Positions 47,346-59,241 are shown, counted from the first letter of the stretch. The stretch: DNA of 64,000 nucleotides from Diadema setosum (GCA_033980235.1 CM067072.1:13900371-13964370); one strand, 5' to 3'. The notes: a model not told the origin generated them from the letters alone. Translations and numbers: made by a program.

Positions 47346-48480
47346 TTTCAATTGATGTTTCTTCTTCATTGCTGAACCGGGATCTTCATTCATTATAGCA
47401 CCGCAGTACATCCGAAAACTACCTGCAATATAAAGTTATACGGAAATCATCTGACACGATAAAGTTACTCACGACGGCATCATTTGAGTGGCTTTCAACC
47501 AGTTTCTTTTGGTCCCCAATTCTGTCAACTAGATCTTGTGTACAGGATGCACAATACTTTTCTTAGGTTGGCAAATATTTGGGAAACGGTGCCTCTATTC
47601 GCGTTTCATCTAGCCTACTTCAAACGGTGGCTATTTTTTTTTTAATCGTGAAATCCCATTTTTGTTTTTCTTTCTAGTATAGATAGGCCTATTTGCTTTT
47701 TTTATTTGTTGGTCTCACTCCTAGTTTCTAAACTGCTGTAGGTTTATGTTCAAGACTGAAAAAACACCCCGCTTGAAATATTAGATTTTCGCTGCGAAAT
47801 GTTTCTCAATTTATCCTAAAAATTTGTAAGCTTTAGCATTAAAAAAAAAATGTATGGCGTTTCCGCTCGTTAAGAAACATTAATTAAGGCGTCAATAAAC
47901 TTGCACGCAATATGACACATGGCTAATATTTCCTGGACAAAATAGTTTGAGACCAGAAATATAAGACGGAAGCTAGAGTGGAAAGCCCCGTTACCTGTGT
48001 GGCGAAATGAAAATACCACAGAGCAAAAATATTTACCTTGCAATTACGAAAAGTATGATTTCTTGTTCTCCCTTTTTTTCCTGGCTTGTTTTAAAAAGCT
48101 TCGCGCTCATATGCTCCGGAAGTTCTCCCGCCTAGAGACCAAACACGTCTTAATTCCATTTTTTTCCTGGACCAGAATGTCACGGTTTTTGCAGGTGACA
48201 AGCTTCAAATTCGAGGCTTTTTTATTTGTTCTGCTGTCGTTCCACGCTGGTATATGGAGGCTACTTCTGGGCCTGGTCTCAAGTTTTCTTTCTCCTGTGA
48301 TAAACGCTCCCCACCCCACCCTCCCCCATCTCCACCACATACCTCCACCCAGCACAAGTGTCATCTATACGAATATCGATCAGTGCTGGAAGGCAAAATG
48401 GTATTCCTGAAAATCAGTAATAAACCACAATTTACCCACGAAATAGGCCTGTTATGTAGCATTAAAATGTAATGATTCCA
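47346..48480. other. no gene seen
   Basis: A 137-codon frame at 47997-48410 is rich in Phe, Leu and Pro and shows no recognisable motif. I see no repeat. Confidence 0.45.
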
Positions 48481-48519
48481 CATGTGCGTGTTTAGCTCAG
48501 TGCCTTTGTTCTCTCTAAT

Positions 48520-48790
48520 TTCTCTCCCCCTCCCTCCCTCCGCATCCTGCCCCCCCCCCCCCTCTCTCTCCCCCTGGCTACCCATCTCCCTCGTCTGCCT
48601 CTATTCCCCACCCCACCCCCTTTTTTTCTACCTGGGAGACCTGACTCAAAATTACAATGACCTCCACACCTATATACCTTGGCTTTTACAGTGTTTGTGT
48701 ATGTGTGCGTGTGTTTGTGTGTATGTGTATGTGTGTTGTTGTTGTTTTTGTTTGTATTTGTATGTGTATGTGTTTGTGTGTATCAGGTAA

Positions 48791-48834
<44 letters not shown>

Positions 48835-48835
48835 T
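48520..48835. repeat. C/CT-rich tract and (GT)n blocks
   Basis: A CCCTCC and poly-C stretch at 48525-48575 and GT-rich sequence at 48690-48835, with a pure (GT)n run at about 48792-48831. Confidence 0.9.
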
Positions 48836-48839
48836 GTTT

Positions 48840-49250
48840 TTGCTTTTGTTATTTTGATTTGATTTGGTTCTAGATATAGACCGCGTACACTTTGTAATTG
48901 GGAATTATCCCATGGAGCTATATATTTACCAATGATACATGATACCTAATTCGAATATGAGTACAGTGCATTCTACAACTGTAGGGAAACATGATCAAGA
49001 ATCTATTCGCTTTACAAAGATGCTATAATCCAACCAACAACAAGGCAATAATCATTTTGTTAACAAGGTTGTGTAATTATATAGGCGGCCAGGCCTATAT
49101 ATAACAAGTTAGCGAGATTATAGTCTTTGATGACCAACATAACTGATGATTTCATTGTGCAGCATAAGAGTCCCGTTTGCTGCTATTGTTGTTGTTGTCA
49201 TTGTTGTTGTCCCAGGGGGTGCGCATTGCATTACTGAGTTACTGCCTGGT
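48840..49250. other. no gene seen
   Basis: AT-rich sequence. A CCATGGAGCTA word at 48910-48920 may be a half copy of the CCATGG mini palindrome. Confidence 0.45.
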
Positions 49251-49293
49251 TACTGTAACCAAGGAGGTACGCCTAGTACCTCCTTGCTGTAAC
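49251..49293. mobile_element. tiny palindromic element with 7-8 bp direct repeats
   Basis: AAGGAGGTAC (49261-49270) and GTACCTCCTT (49276-49285) are perfect inverted arms around GCCTA. The direct repeat CTGTAAC flanks them (49253-49259 and 49287-49293; eight of nine bases if extended). The structure matches the unit at 27272-27323. Confidence 0.65.
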
Positions 49294-49299
49294 TGAGTA

Positions 49300-50076
49300 C
49301 AATATGATTATAATATGCAAATGATACTATTTGGTCTTTTATATTAAACAAAACTATTTGACATGTGTTATGTATGTCAATCATAGGACGCAAGGAAGTG
49401 TGGCAATGATTATCATCAACCTGGTTCAGTTTCTTTAAAACATCTGAAACTACAAAACTTCCACAGTTTTTCTTATTCCGTTACCATGGAAACAAAGCCT
49501 CTCCCATATTACTGTTCGTTTCATTTCACTCTCATTTTACACGAAGTCATTGAATAACCTTCAAAACTTAGAGGTATCGCATTTACGGTGCTTTATTTAA
49601 GATAATACTATGTATGTTGCAATGCCGAAAATATTATATTTCGATGATTTTATTCCTGGCTTGCATATTGTCTTTGAGTTATGGCCGTTATGTTTGTTAG
49701 TAAGGCAGGAGTTCTGTCATATTAATGTGACTAACGAAAGACATGGCGAGGGAACATGCAAGTTATGCTGAGTCGAGGGAAGATGCATTCCAATGTCTTT
49801 TGTTAAACATTTCAGTACTTTAGCAATGATTGACAGATGATGTCATCTCAAGAATATTAATATTGAGTGGTTTGGAAGGATTTTTTGTTGGCGTTCCCAA
49901 GAAATCTGAATTAAAATAGAAGAAAAAAAAAACGTTAAAATATATGAAATGTTTCTAGATATTCGTTTCACCGTAAAAGTGATGTTGAGGATCATAAATC
50001 AACACAAATCAATGTGCATTTGTATTTCAGGGCCCCTTTAAGACATATAGGCTATATAGAAGACAAGGTTAGTGAT
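49300..50076. other. no gene seen
   Basis: AT-rich unique-looking DNA. Confidence 0.45.
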
Positions 50077-50203
50077 AGAGATGGATTGATAGATAGATCG
50101 ATAGATCGATAGATGAATAGATGTGTAGATAGATACGCGAGTACATAGATGTGGATAGATAGATACGCGCGTAGATAGATTATAATAGATAGATAGATAC
50201 ATG

Positions 50204-50261
<58 letters not shown>

Positions 50262-50493
50262 CGCACGTAGATAGATATAATTGACAAGAAGGGAGATACA
50301 TGTAGGTAGATATTCGAAATATATAGGCCTCTACAAAGAGATGGATGACTGACTATACATATAGGGTATCCATAAAGATGGGGAGGGAATGGAGTAGATA
50401 GATAGGTAGATACATACATACCTAGACACATGGACAGATCGATGAATGGTATACATAAAGATGGGAATGGAATAGAAAGATAGATAGATAGAT

Positions 50494-50548
<55 letters not shown>

Positions 50549-50617
50549 TAGTTAGATGAATGGTATAAGCCTACAGAAAGATGGAGGAGGTAATGGAATA
50601 AATAGATAGATAGATAA

Positions 50618-50683
<66 letters not shown>

Positions 50684-50760
50684 GGATAGGTAGATAGATA
50701 GATGGATAGGTAGATAGATAAATAGATGGATAGGCAGGCAGGTAGGCAGACAGATAGAAA
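50077..50760. repeat. (GATA)n tetranucleotide blocks
   Basis: GATA/TAGA arrays at 50077-50275 and 50395-50760 with near-pure cores (50200-50260, 50475-50545, 50603-50690) are separated by about 120 bp of unique sequence. They are on the opposite strand to the ATCT arrays at 44836 and 53259. The Tyr-Leu-Ser-Ile frames on the - strand are artefacts. Confidence 0.97.
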
Positions 50761-50779
50761 ATGGTATAGGCATACAAAA

Positions 50780-52380
50780 AGATAGGGAGGGGATGAAACA
50801 GGAAGGGTGTGTGTGAGAGCGTATTTATGAAGTTGAATGGTAACCTGACCTAACCGTTGAACTTGACCCGTTGAGTTCATGGGTCAGGGCACTCTAAATC
50901 CCCGTGCATTTCCAGTCTTGTGCGAGCGACCGAGGCGTGTGGGCGACCGATGCTGCAGCTCTTTAATCCCCAATTCAAACCCAAGTATTTTCTGTTTTTT
51001 CCCCTCCTCGATTGGCATATCATATCTAAGAAAATATCAACCAATGATTGTTTAGCGGTATTTGGGACGAGTTTCTGAATTGGGTTGAGCACAGAGATGC
51101 GGTTTCGATGTCATTATGCTCATCATTCCCATTTTCAAACAGAAACTTAGTTGAGTCAGTGCGAGGCCCAAATTATGATGTCGTTCGAAATAAGACGTTC
51201 TCTGTTTGTAGACTATTTTCCAGCGATGTATTCCACGTTTTAGCCTTAGTCGTTCCGAATCGCCACGGTCAAGGCCGGCATTGATATACTCGGGTCGAAA
51301 AGGGAAAAAAGATGGTTGATTTAGAAAGAGAGCCCCAACGTGAGAAGTATGGACAGGTTGCAAGACCTTGCGCTAGTCTAGTCTGACTTCAAGACGTTTA
51401 GATTTTTATTTGGAATAATGAAATACATTGTACTAACATCACGTTTCTTGATCCCATGTATAGTGGTCCTGCCTTACTGCTGTTGAGGATAGATCACAAC
51501 ATTGAACGAAACAAACGACAGAACAGAACAAAACTTACATAATGGTGTATAGGCCTATACCATAATGCCTCCTTTAGGAACAATTCAGATGATCGTTGAA
51601 TTTTAGGCTACCTCAGAATACTGTGAATTTCAATTAGTAAGTATATACGGCGCTTCTATCGACTATTTGGTTAACTTAATCATCAAATTGGTCTGGGATT
51701 TCTTTACTGATTTCTGAGCTAACTGATTTGTCACAGAGAAGATAATTAGTTGCTAAAGCAGTCAACTTGAGACACAATTGCATCCTAAATCAGGAATCAA
51801 AGCACGGGCAAACTCCTGCTTATACAAAATAATTTGTAGATTAATGCTTTTGTACAGTGTACATAGTGTACACTAGACAGGCAAAAAACAAACCAAAAAA
51901 CACACACAACAACAACAAAACAAAACAAAACAAAACAACCAACCCACCACGTACCAACATCAAAATCACTCGAGGAAAAAAAAAAGAATATCCAAACTGA
52001 ACAAAACAGAATAAGAAACCAGCATTTATTGTTGTATCTCATCAACATCATTTTGACGGTTTCATTTGCCATAATGTCGTCTTCAACAGGAGTTTTGCAG
52101 GCTGGCACACAAGGATAACTTCATCCGCAATTTTAACCGGTACATCCATCCCTACTTGTATACTGTGACCAGTATCGTATAACTACTGCACCCGCTCCGA
52201 TGCCGTATATCACCGATGTTTACAACAGAGCGTCATTAGTATCGATTACCGAATTAGCGGTATCGGCATCCCATCTCCCTTTGAGTGACGTCATACTGTT
52301 GGAAGCCCACCCACGTGGGATGGTGATCCGTTGTTGTGTGAATGGGTGCGAAATAGAACCTATGGAGCTTATCACACAAG
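50780..52380. other. no gene seen
   Basis: Unique-looking sequence with a CAAAA-rich run at 51897-51940. Frames of about 100 codons show no motif. Confidence 0.4.
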
Positions 52381-52409
52381 CAGGGAGGAGCTTTATTTCC
52401 ACCTCCCTG
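52381..52409. repeat. CAGGGAGG/CCTCCCTG mini palindrome
   Basis: CAGGGAGG (52381-52388) is inverted as CCTCCCTG (52402-52409) around a 13-nt loop. It is a member of the GGAGGT family, with no clear flanking duplication. Confidence 0.65.
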
Positions 52410-52738
52410 ATGGAACAAAGAAATAGGAACAATAACAAGGCTAAGGAGGCGTGTCGGGGGAGCTAATGACACACAACATACCGGAATGTAATATGTTCCA
52501 TCAGGGTATATCAGAACATTGTATTCCACTCATGTTATTACCACTTTCTCTTCTCCTTTTTCTCCATTACAAAAACTGTCTTTCTCCATCTGTCTTTTTG
52601 CCAAACAGGCCCTACATATCTCTCTTTCTACATAGTTATCTATTGTCGTTAATTTCTACCGATCTGTATATCTTTTTACACTAAAAGCTGTATATTGTTC
52701 TTGGTTTCTGTCGAACCGTATATCGACCTATACAGTAT

Positions 52739-52764
52739 GTCCCCCCCCCCCCCAAAAAAAAAAT
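52739..52764. repeat. poly-C next to poly-A
   Basis: About fourteen C followed by about nine A. Confidence 0.95.
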
Positions 52765-53258
52765 ACAATTGAATTTTCGCATTGATATATACCAATGTGA
52801 TTAAACTGTCTAAAAACTACTTCAGGTATAACCTCTTAGCTATATTTTGTAGAAAACCCCATTAAATTTGCTTAGTGGTCACAGAGAAATCGTTGTGGAT
52901 TATGTCATGGGTCTGATTCTTCCAATTAGTGTAGCACATGGATGCTCTTGTATCTGCATAATGTGTGAATACAATGGACAGAACTTGAAGGGAAGGGATT
53001 CCTGACAAGCTCGACAAAACTCCTAATTTCTTTGTGACCACTAAAGCAAATCGGATGGGGTTTTCTGTAAGATGTAGGTAATAAGTTATAGTTGCATACC
53101 CCGAAATTTTGTTTGGATTGATTCACTCTTTTTACAGTTACATAACCATTGCGGAGGGTCCCGTTGTATTTTTTGGGACATACGGTATTAATACCTGTCT
53201 ATCTATCAACGTATCTGCCCATACTACCCGTCTATAACACATCTATATATTATCTACT

Positions 53259-53275
53259 AGTATCTATCTATCTAC

Positions 53276-53326
<51 letters not shown>

Positions 53327-53462
53327 GCTATCTATATAGCAATCTATCTATTTATCTGTCTATCTATTAATCTATCTTTCTGGCTAGCTAGATAGCTAGC
53401 TATCTATCTATATATCTACTGTATTTATACCTAGCTATGTATGTATCTATTTATCTATCAAG
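53259..53462. repeat. (ATCT)n tetranucleotide block
   Basis: A pure core at about 53272-53325, with degenerate ATCT/CTAG units to 53462. Confidence 0.95.
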
Positions 53463-54399
53463 AAATCTCAGCCCATGGTGTGATCAGAGTAAACATTTGA
53501 AACGAATTCCCGTACAAAATGTGACCCCTGCACAGAGGAAACAGAAAAACATTTTGAAATAATTATGAAGAAGTAATATTCCTGTTACAAAATAAAAAAA
53601 AAACAAAACAAAGGAAAATAATGGAAATGTGTCATTCCTCTCGTTTGGTAGGCCTAGGCCTACATCTTTGTCGGTGTCATGAGCATGAAAGATGAACTAC
53701 GGTGTATATCACTTTGTTAGAAGTCAGGGCAGTAGATAATATTGAGACCATAATGAGAGGGATTTGCATGAAAAAATAGAGCAGGTAGTATGTGTCAGTA
53801 CTGAATGGAATTTATTGCAGGATATTGTTACAAAACTTTCGAGCTCAATAGTATTTATGAGAAGTAAATACAATTTGATTATTTTCCTTTATTTATAGCA
53901 CGTCAAATTATTTTTATCAGCATATAGGCCTACATTATTGAATTGTGTTGAATCTTGACAAGATGCGATTCTTATAAAGTTATATTATGAAGGGTTTGGG
54001 CGTGTTTGCCAGAGCCAACTGCGTGCATTTAGTCTGGTCTTGCTATATTAGGAAACTGTGTGTTTTTCATTAATAATTTAGCTCTCCATGACCCGAACAT
54101 GCAAGGTGTACGGAGAACACACACGCGTGCGCGCTCACACACGTTCAAGGGGGAGAGAGAGAGAGAAAAAAAAAAATGAAATCGACGAAAGTGTTATGGT
54201 GCAACTCGATAGGTTCTTATTTAGGAAAAGGTCACCAAACTTTGACCCCTGTCGCCGCTGTAAGGCTGAAACCTACTGTCACTTTCATGCACTGCAACTA
54301 TTTTGCCTTTCTCAATCTCGCTGCCTCGCAGATTCGTCAAAGCGATTACTTGCTCGCTCTTTTGAAAGTAGGGGGAAAACTCTCTTTGCTGAATTCTCG
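53463..54399. other. no gene seen upstream of the patched promoter
   Basis: AT-rich sequence with short CA/CG and GA runs at 54118-54175. No coding segment is recognised. Confidence 0.45.
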
Positions 54400-54961
54400 G
54401 CGTGAACAATAGAGTTGCGATGCAGTGAGGATGCAGGGCATGAGTCGAGCTCGAGTATGTACACGCAGTGTTGTTGGCTACTTCCGACGTGAATACGTCT
54501 TTTTCATGCTCTGGGCCCGCACGGTCCGCTCTGCGGTATGGCCTGGCGCTGACTCCATGTGTGTGGTCCGCTAACTTTTTCCTCCTTCCTTTTCTGTTCG
54601 CGTTGCTAGGCGACTAATGACATACGTTGTAGCGGGAACAATTGGAGGTCCCGAGCCGACCAATGGGAGCGGTCGTGCTTGACCTAGCGCCTAACGGTAT
54701 GACAGGTGGAGGCGGAGCCTGCTGCGACCGACAGCCTCGCGCTAAACTTCTCCAAATGCCCGGCGCCCGTAGTAAGTCGTTCGTAGTAGTATGTGCATCA
54801 GTGGAGAGAGTGAAACGAACACACACGAACCGTAGCAGCCGACCCGAAGAGGATGCTGGCTTCGTTTGAATGAAACTTGGAAGGCTCTACTCTACACAGC
54901 ATGCCCGTTTACGTGTAAACATTGTTGAATACTGCTGCTGGAAACCTATGTATCCCGTAGG
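54400..54961 (+). promoter_or_regulatory. ptch: likely promoter and 5'UTR of patched
   Basis: This stretch is richer in G+C and CpG than the surrounding AT-rich DNA (for example 54508-54560 and 54640-54770). It contains a CCAAT box in CCGACCAATGGGAGCGG near 54655-54671. It ends at the patched start codon, so it probably holds the core promoter and 5'UTR. No clear TATA box or initiator can be fixed by eye, so the transcription start is not placed. Confidence 0.5.
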
Positions 54962-55000
54962 ATGGAGCGTTGGGCAGTGCCTGCCACTCCCGACTCCGAG
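54962..55000 (+). CDS. ptch: patched coding exon 1 (13 codons)
   Basis: The exon runs from ATG at 54962 to the codon before a GTAAAA donor at 55001. It ends in phase 0 and encodes [13 protein letters not shown], comparable in position to Drosophila MDRDSLPRVPDT. An in-frame TGA at 54926-54928 with no ATG in between makes this the first start codon of its frame. The exon is inferred from frame, donor and resemblance. A transcript would be needed to prove that this ATG is joined to exon 2. Confidence 0.7.
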
Positions 55001-57714
55001 GTAAAAAATCAAAGTTTTCTCATCCAGCGATTTCCAGCTACGACGAGGAATTAAACGGATATTTTCTTACGAGAAGTTACCTTGTGTTGTGTGTGTAGGA
55101 TGCACGCCTTACGGACGTACGTGGGAAGGATGTTCCGTGTGATAGCGTGGTTTGCTAATATCATCACCCATCAGTCTCCGGGTGAAGAGCGCTTGGCATG
55201 CCTGCTTGATGGCTCTGGGGTGGTCGCACAAGTTTAAACCGCCGCGGTAGGGCCCTCATATCTCACGCCCAATGCTGGGCTAAGGCGAGGTTCTCACTAC
55301 ATACAGCTACAGGGCTCTCTTTATAGCAAACTTTCCCATCTTGAAAATGAAGAGGCGTGTTAGTAATGGAATCGTGTCTCCCGTTTCATCATCGATTCTG
55401 TCTAGTGTACATAAGCATGGATGTTTCTTTCACTCTACAGTGATTATTGTATTCATTCGTGAATTCATTCATTCACTTCTGTTATTTTTCTTATGTGTGT
55501 CTGTGCTTTTCATACAGGACGGGAGATTATCCACCCCTGGAATACCCGAGGACTTCGTATACGAGGAATTGCTAACAAGGACTAGCTGGACCAATGCAGA
55601 GTATGCCTTCAGACAAGTGGAACGGGTATTTAATCCCCTTTTCTTTTTTTATGTTCATGGTGTGACGACGACACACAATTTCAAGGCCCATGAAATGAAC
55701 TTGCGCGGTGATGCGGTTGAGCTTGGATTATAAGTTAAAAGTGCCAAAGAGAAACGTCAATCCTTCATCACCACTTGAACGAGTTTTTGGCATTTTTCTA
55801 TGCCGGGACGGAGCGGAGCATGCAGCATATCCATGTGGCGCCCACTGAAGTCAAAATATTACCAGCATTGGAAATACCTCATATTCATTGCACAATAAGC
55901 TTGATTTGTTGCACTGTTAAGAAGGAAGAATTTGATTGCATCTTTTCCCAAACTGATATATACTGTTTGCACGTGTTATAATGTAGAACTTTTCAAAGTG
56001 TGTATCTTCTTGTTTATAAGGTAACGTTACAAAATGCTGTTATAACAGGCTCAGAAGTGGAAGTGGAGTAACTTATAGCAAGTAAAGTTTACAACTGCCG
56101 AGTGAACAAAATGTAACGTCACCAATGATACTGATTGCCTTGTGTATACTCATCTCATTCATCGATTAGAATTGTTCAGAAAACAGCTGGTTTATCTTGC
56201 CTTTGTCTTCACTTTCTTACCCCTTCCTTCAGAGTTGTTACCTCATTCTCAGCCCATCTTTCAAGGCTGTTGTAATTATAAGTTTCTCGCAACGCCAGAT
56301 AATAAAACGCAATGAAAATTTTCACAAATTATCGATTTAATGAATTTTAGTGTAAATGCATAGAAATTTACAGGCATTTCTCATTCAATTATACAATTTT
56401 TTCGTCAAGTACTGTGTATACGTGTGTATAGCAAGCGCCAGTGGTAGTGCGTGAGCACATTATAAAAAGTGAACTGAGTACGGCCCTGGTAGTCAGATAC
56501 CACACACGGCGAAACATCGCGTAGGCAGTGACTTGTAACTGCACTGGTATTTCGTAAGGGGAAAAAAAAATCTGTACAGCTGTACCACGCACGGATTTGG
56601 CGAGAGTGATTCGACCTCGTCGTCGTTAGTTGACAAGAATTCTTTTACATACCCATGTGGATATCATTAAGAATGACGAACATGTACTTTGGTATATATT
56701 ATGATGTAAGTGATTCGTAGAAAATAACTTTTTTTTCTTAACTCCCAGGTGCATAGTAATCGGAGGGTTATAGCATACTAGGCCATTTACTAGCGTATGG
56801 GATGGAACACAAACGGTCATTCTCCGCTTTGCTATCGTCTGCTGACGAAACGGAAACGCGCACGTCGGATTGAATGGATTCTCCTTGGAAAACAAAGAAG
56901 GCAAGAAATCAGGGGCGAAGGATCAATAGGATATTCATAGCTAGTGCGTTCACCGTTCCTAAACACAAGATGGACGGAAGATATACTAGCAAGATTAAGA
57001 GTAGAAAAGAGATGGATGAATTGGGTTACTTTTCAAATGTGATTTGTGTGTTTTGCGTTGTAGATACTATTTTGCAATTGTTTAGAAACTCACTGACGAC
57101 GGGAAGTCCACGGCTGCGCGGAGGAGGGCAGCGAGGCTCCGCATTGGGGAAGCTTTGGGGAATAATCTGGGGTCAAACTATGAGCATCTGGCACTGCACA
57201 CGCCAAGGTTAGCATGCTTCATGCTATGCCGCCGACAGTGAGTGTGTGCTTGTGCCATGCCGTTGTTCGAATGCGAAAGTTCCGTAAAAACACACACACA
57301 CGATCCAATTGCCCGTAGAATACAGCCACTCGCGTTTATGCCATGTAGTTTTGATGCCCTCTAACTGTGGCGGCAAGTCGCTTTTTAGAAGCATTACCGG
57401 GTCTAGGCCACTCCACAACGCTTGTTTTGGTAGATGAGGGAAATTATCCACAATTTCGTCTGCTAGGCTTGACACTCGACAACCAGATGGTAACTCTGGT
57501 TTGTCTGTTTCCCCCACGCAGGGCAGAGCACAGGGGAACAAGGCAGCCTTGTGGCTGCGGAGCAAGTTGCAAGGGCTGCTCTTCACATTGGGATGTTACT
57601 TACAACTCCACAGTGGAAAGGGGCTCTTCCTTGGACTCGTTATACTGGGCGCATGTGCCGTGGGGTTGAAGCTCACGAGAATCGAGACGAACGTGGAGAA
57701 GTTGTGGGTACAAG
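54962..57714 (+). CDS. ptch: Patched (Hedgehog receptor) homologue, N-terminal part, three exons, continues past the window
   Basis: The joined exons 54962-55000, 55518-55625 and 57522-57714 encode about 113 residues plus one base. Patched is a 12-pass membrane protein with a sterol-sensing domain; it binds Hedgehog ligands and represses Smoothened. The sequence shows a short polar N-terminus starting [13 protein letters not shown]. Next comes [16 protein letters not shown], which lines up with Drosophila Ptc RTSWVDAQVALDQIDK. Then comes the cytosolic [17 protein letters not shown] block and the first membrane segment at about residues 83-100, followed by [10 protein letters not shown] (human ETNVEELWVE). 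By my recollection of human PTCH1, about 60% of the third-exon residues are identical. The exon 2/exon 3 junction falls at the same codon and phase as the human exon 1/2 junction, and the third exon has the same 193-nt length as human exon 2. The extracellular loops, the sterol-sensing domain and the remaining membrane segments are not in the window. The family call is firm. PTCH1 versus PTCH2 cannot be decided and is not meaningful for an invertebrate. Confidence 0.93.
55001..55517 (+). other. patched intron 1
   Basis: This 517-bp intron lies between the GTAAAA donor and the CATACAG acceptor. Its first half is GC-rich and promoter-like and holds a Gli-like site at 55218-55226. Its last 171 nt (from ATG 55347) are open in frame with exon 2. 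Confidence 0.7.
55218..55226 (-). promoter_or_regulatory. candidate Gli/Ci binding site
   Basis: The + strand reads GGGGTGGTC, so the - strand reads GACCACCCC. This is eight of nine bases of the Gli/Cubitus interruptus consensus GACCACCCA, with a difference only at the last position. It lies about 220 bp into intron 1 of patched, which is a direct Hedgehog target in flies and vertebrates. A single 8/9 match can occur by chance; the location is what makes it interesting. Confidence 0.35.
55518..55625 (+). CDS. ptch: patched coding exon 2 (36 codons)
   Basis: A pyrimidine-containing acceptor ending CATACAG at 55517 precedes 108 nt starting GAC GGG AGA. The exon ends CAA GTG GAA CGG before a GTATTT donor, which is weaker than consensus. 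It is phase 0 at both ends. The segment [19 protein letters not shown] matches the conserved patched N-terminal motif (Drosophila YIRTSWVDAQVALDQID, human YLHRPSYCDAAFALEQIS). The reading frame is also open upstream into intron 1 as far as an ATG at 55347, which leaves room for an alternative first exon. Confidence 0.88.
55626..57521 (+). other. patched intron 2
   Basis: This 1.9-kb intron lies between the exon 2 donor and exon 3 acceptor. It is mostly AT-rich unique-looking DNA. A GC-richer purine stretch lies at 57095-57175. I see no coding segment or recognised repeat in it. Confidence 0.7.
57522..57714 (+). CDS. ptch: patched coding exon 3 with first transmembrane segment
   Basis: The acceptor TTTCCCCCACGCAG ends at 57521 and a consensus GTAAGT donor starts at 57715. 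The exon is 193 nt, enters in phase 0 and leaves with one base of the next codon, as in human PTCH1 exon 2. It encodes [15 protein letters not shown], then [19 protein letters not shown], then the hydrophobic run [15 protein letters not shown] (membrane segment 1). It ends [10 protein letters not shown] at the start of the first extracellular loop. The next family motif (EGGR...EL.YT) is not found as a proper exon before the window ends. Confidence 0.95.
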
Positions 57715-59241
57715 GTAAGTTAGACCCTTTTAAGAATATTTCGGTCTCAATGAACGGAAATCTTTGGTTAATAATTGTGAACAATCATTTAATGTGCAGA
57801 GAAAAGTTTTTGACGCGACCTTGTGTAGGGAGCTGGAGTGATTGGTATGAGTGTGATCGTGATCGAAAGTGATGACTGCGTTCCGATATCTTTCGCGTCA
57901 GTGCGGCGTTTCTAAATATCACTATGCTAGACATTTTCTGTGATTCTCCGCCATTTTTACGTCTGTTCAAGCATTTACTCTAAATCTTATGTCGCCTAGC
58001 CTGTTTTGATGTGTCTCGTCGATTGAGGAATTTATAAAGCCCCCAAAGTGAGATGGCATGAACGTCTGGGGGAAAGTTTGCTGCCTCGTAGGACCAACTC
58101 GGGTTATCTCCCGATGGGCCTGGTAACGGGCGTAACAGCGGGCTGCGAGCTCCCTACTGCGCCAGCAGTGGCCCGTCGCTTCCCCGTTGGTCACATGTGG
58201 CCTACTTAATTTCGCCTCTTGGCCTTCGTGACATGGTGTCCACATTCCTTCCGCCATCTCAGTCGGCTCGTGTTTGGATGTGGTGCAGTGCTGAATTGGT
58301 GCTTGATATGTGTGGTCCATTGCTTTTGCCATTTCATTTTTTTTTTTTTTAAGTTCAGTTCATATTTTCCTCAGATTCTTTGACCTTATTGTGATTGTGT
58401 GTGTCTTTGTTTGTGTAGGTATGTGTGTGTGTGTGTGTGTACACGTGCTATTTTTAGGGGGATTTTTTAATAAATTAGATATCATTCACATTTGTTAATA
58501 GCATACCCTTTTGATACAGGAGATATATATATTCAACTATATGCCTATAATACTCTTGTTTGGTAACTTTGATGGTAACTTTGTACACAAGGTCAGGATG
58601 GTTGCCTCAACATATTTCAGAGCTCTTCATTTGTGTAATTTACCGACTTTAATGATGTATTGTCTTCTGGCTTCAGACTAGTTGAAATGGACACAATTTA
58701 ATTTAGCTCCTGTGCTTGTATAAACTGTCAAAATCTTAGTACTCTTGATTTTTTTTAAGGTATTGTAATGCCACACATGTTGTTAACCTTAATGATAGTA
58801 TGGTTATGCTATATTTGTCATCATTTATGTTAGAAAGAAATAATTTTAATGCACAGTAAATCATGTCATCAAAAAATGGTCATCAAAAAATTTCCCTATC
58901 AGTGAAAATAAAAATATGTTTGAAATTGATGATGCAGACCCTGTAAATTGGAATTACCAGAATATTTCACCTCCTGTGACAGTCAGTATCAGAAATGGAA
59001 ATTCATGATAATTAAGTAACAAATCTCTCGGCCCCTTCAAACCAAAACATCTTGTATAATTTTTGCAATGTGAACATGGTTTTGGAGTCAAAAAGTATAC
59101 ACTACAGTTGGAGCTGGTAGATATATTACATTTAGATGGTAGAAAAACATTGCCAGTTCTGTCTTCATCTGATAAAAAACAGCCCTCTTCTCCCTTCCAA
59201 ATTTAAAAAGTGGTCTTGTGCTGAGCCAGAAAAACTGGAAA

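Noticed and set aside
57980..58330. 121-codon frame on the - strand in the patched intron
   Set aside because: No recognisable motif or splice context on that strand; moderate G+C explains the open frame.
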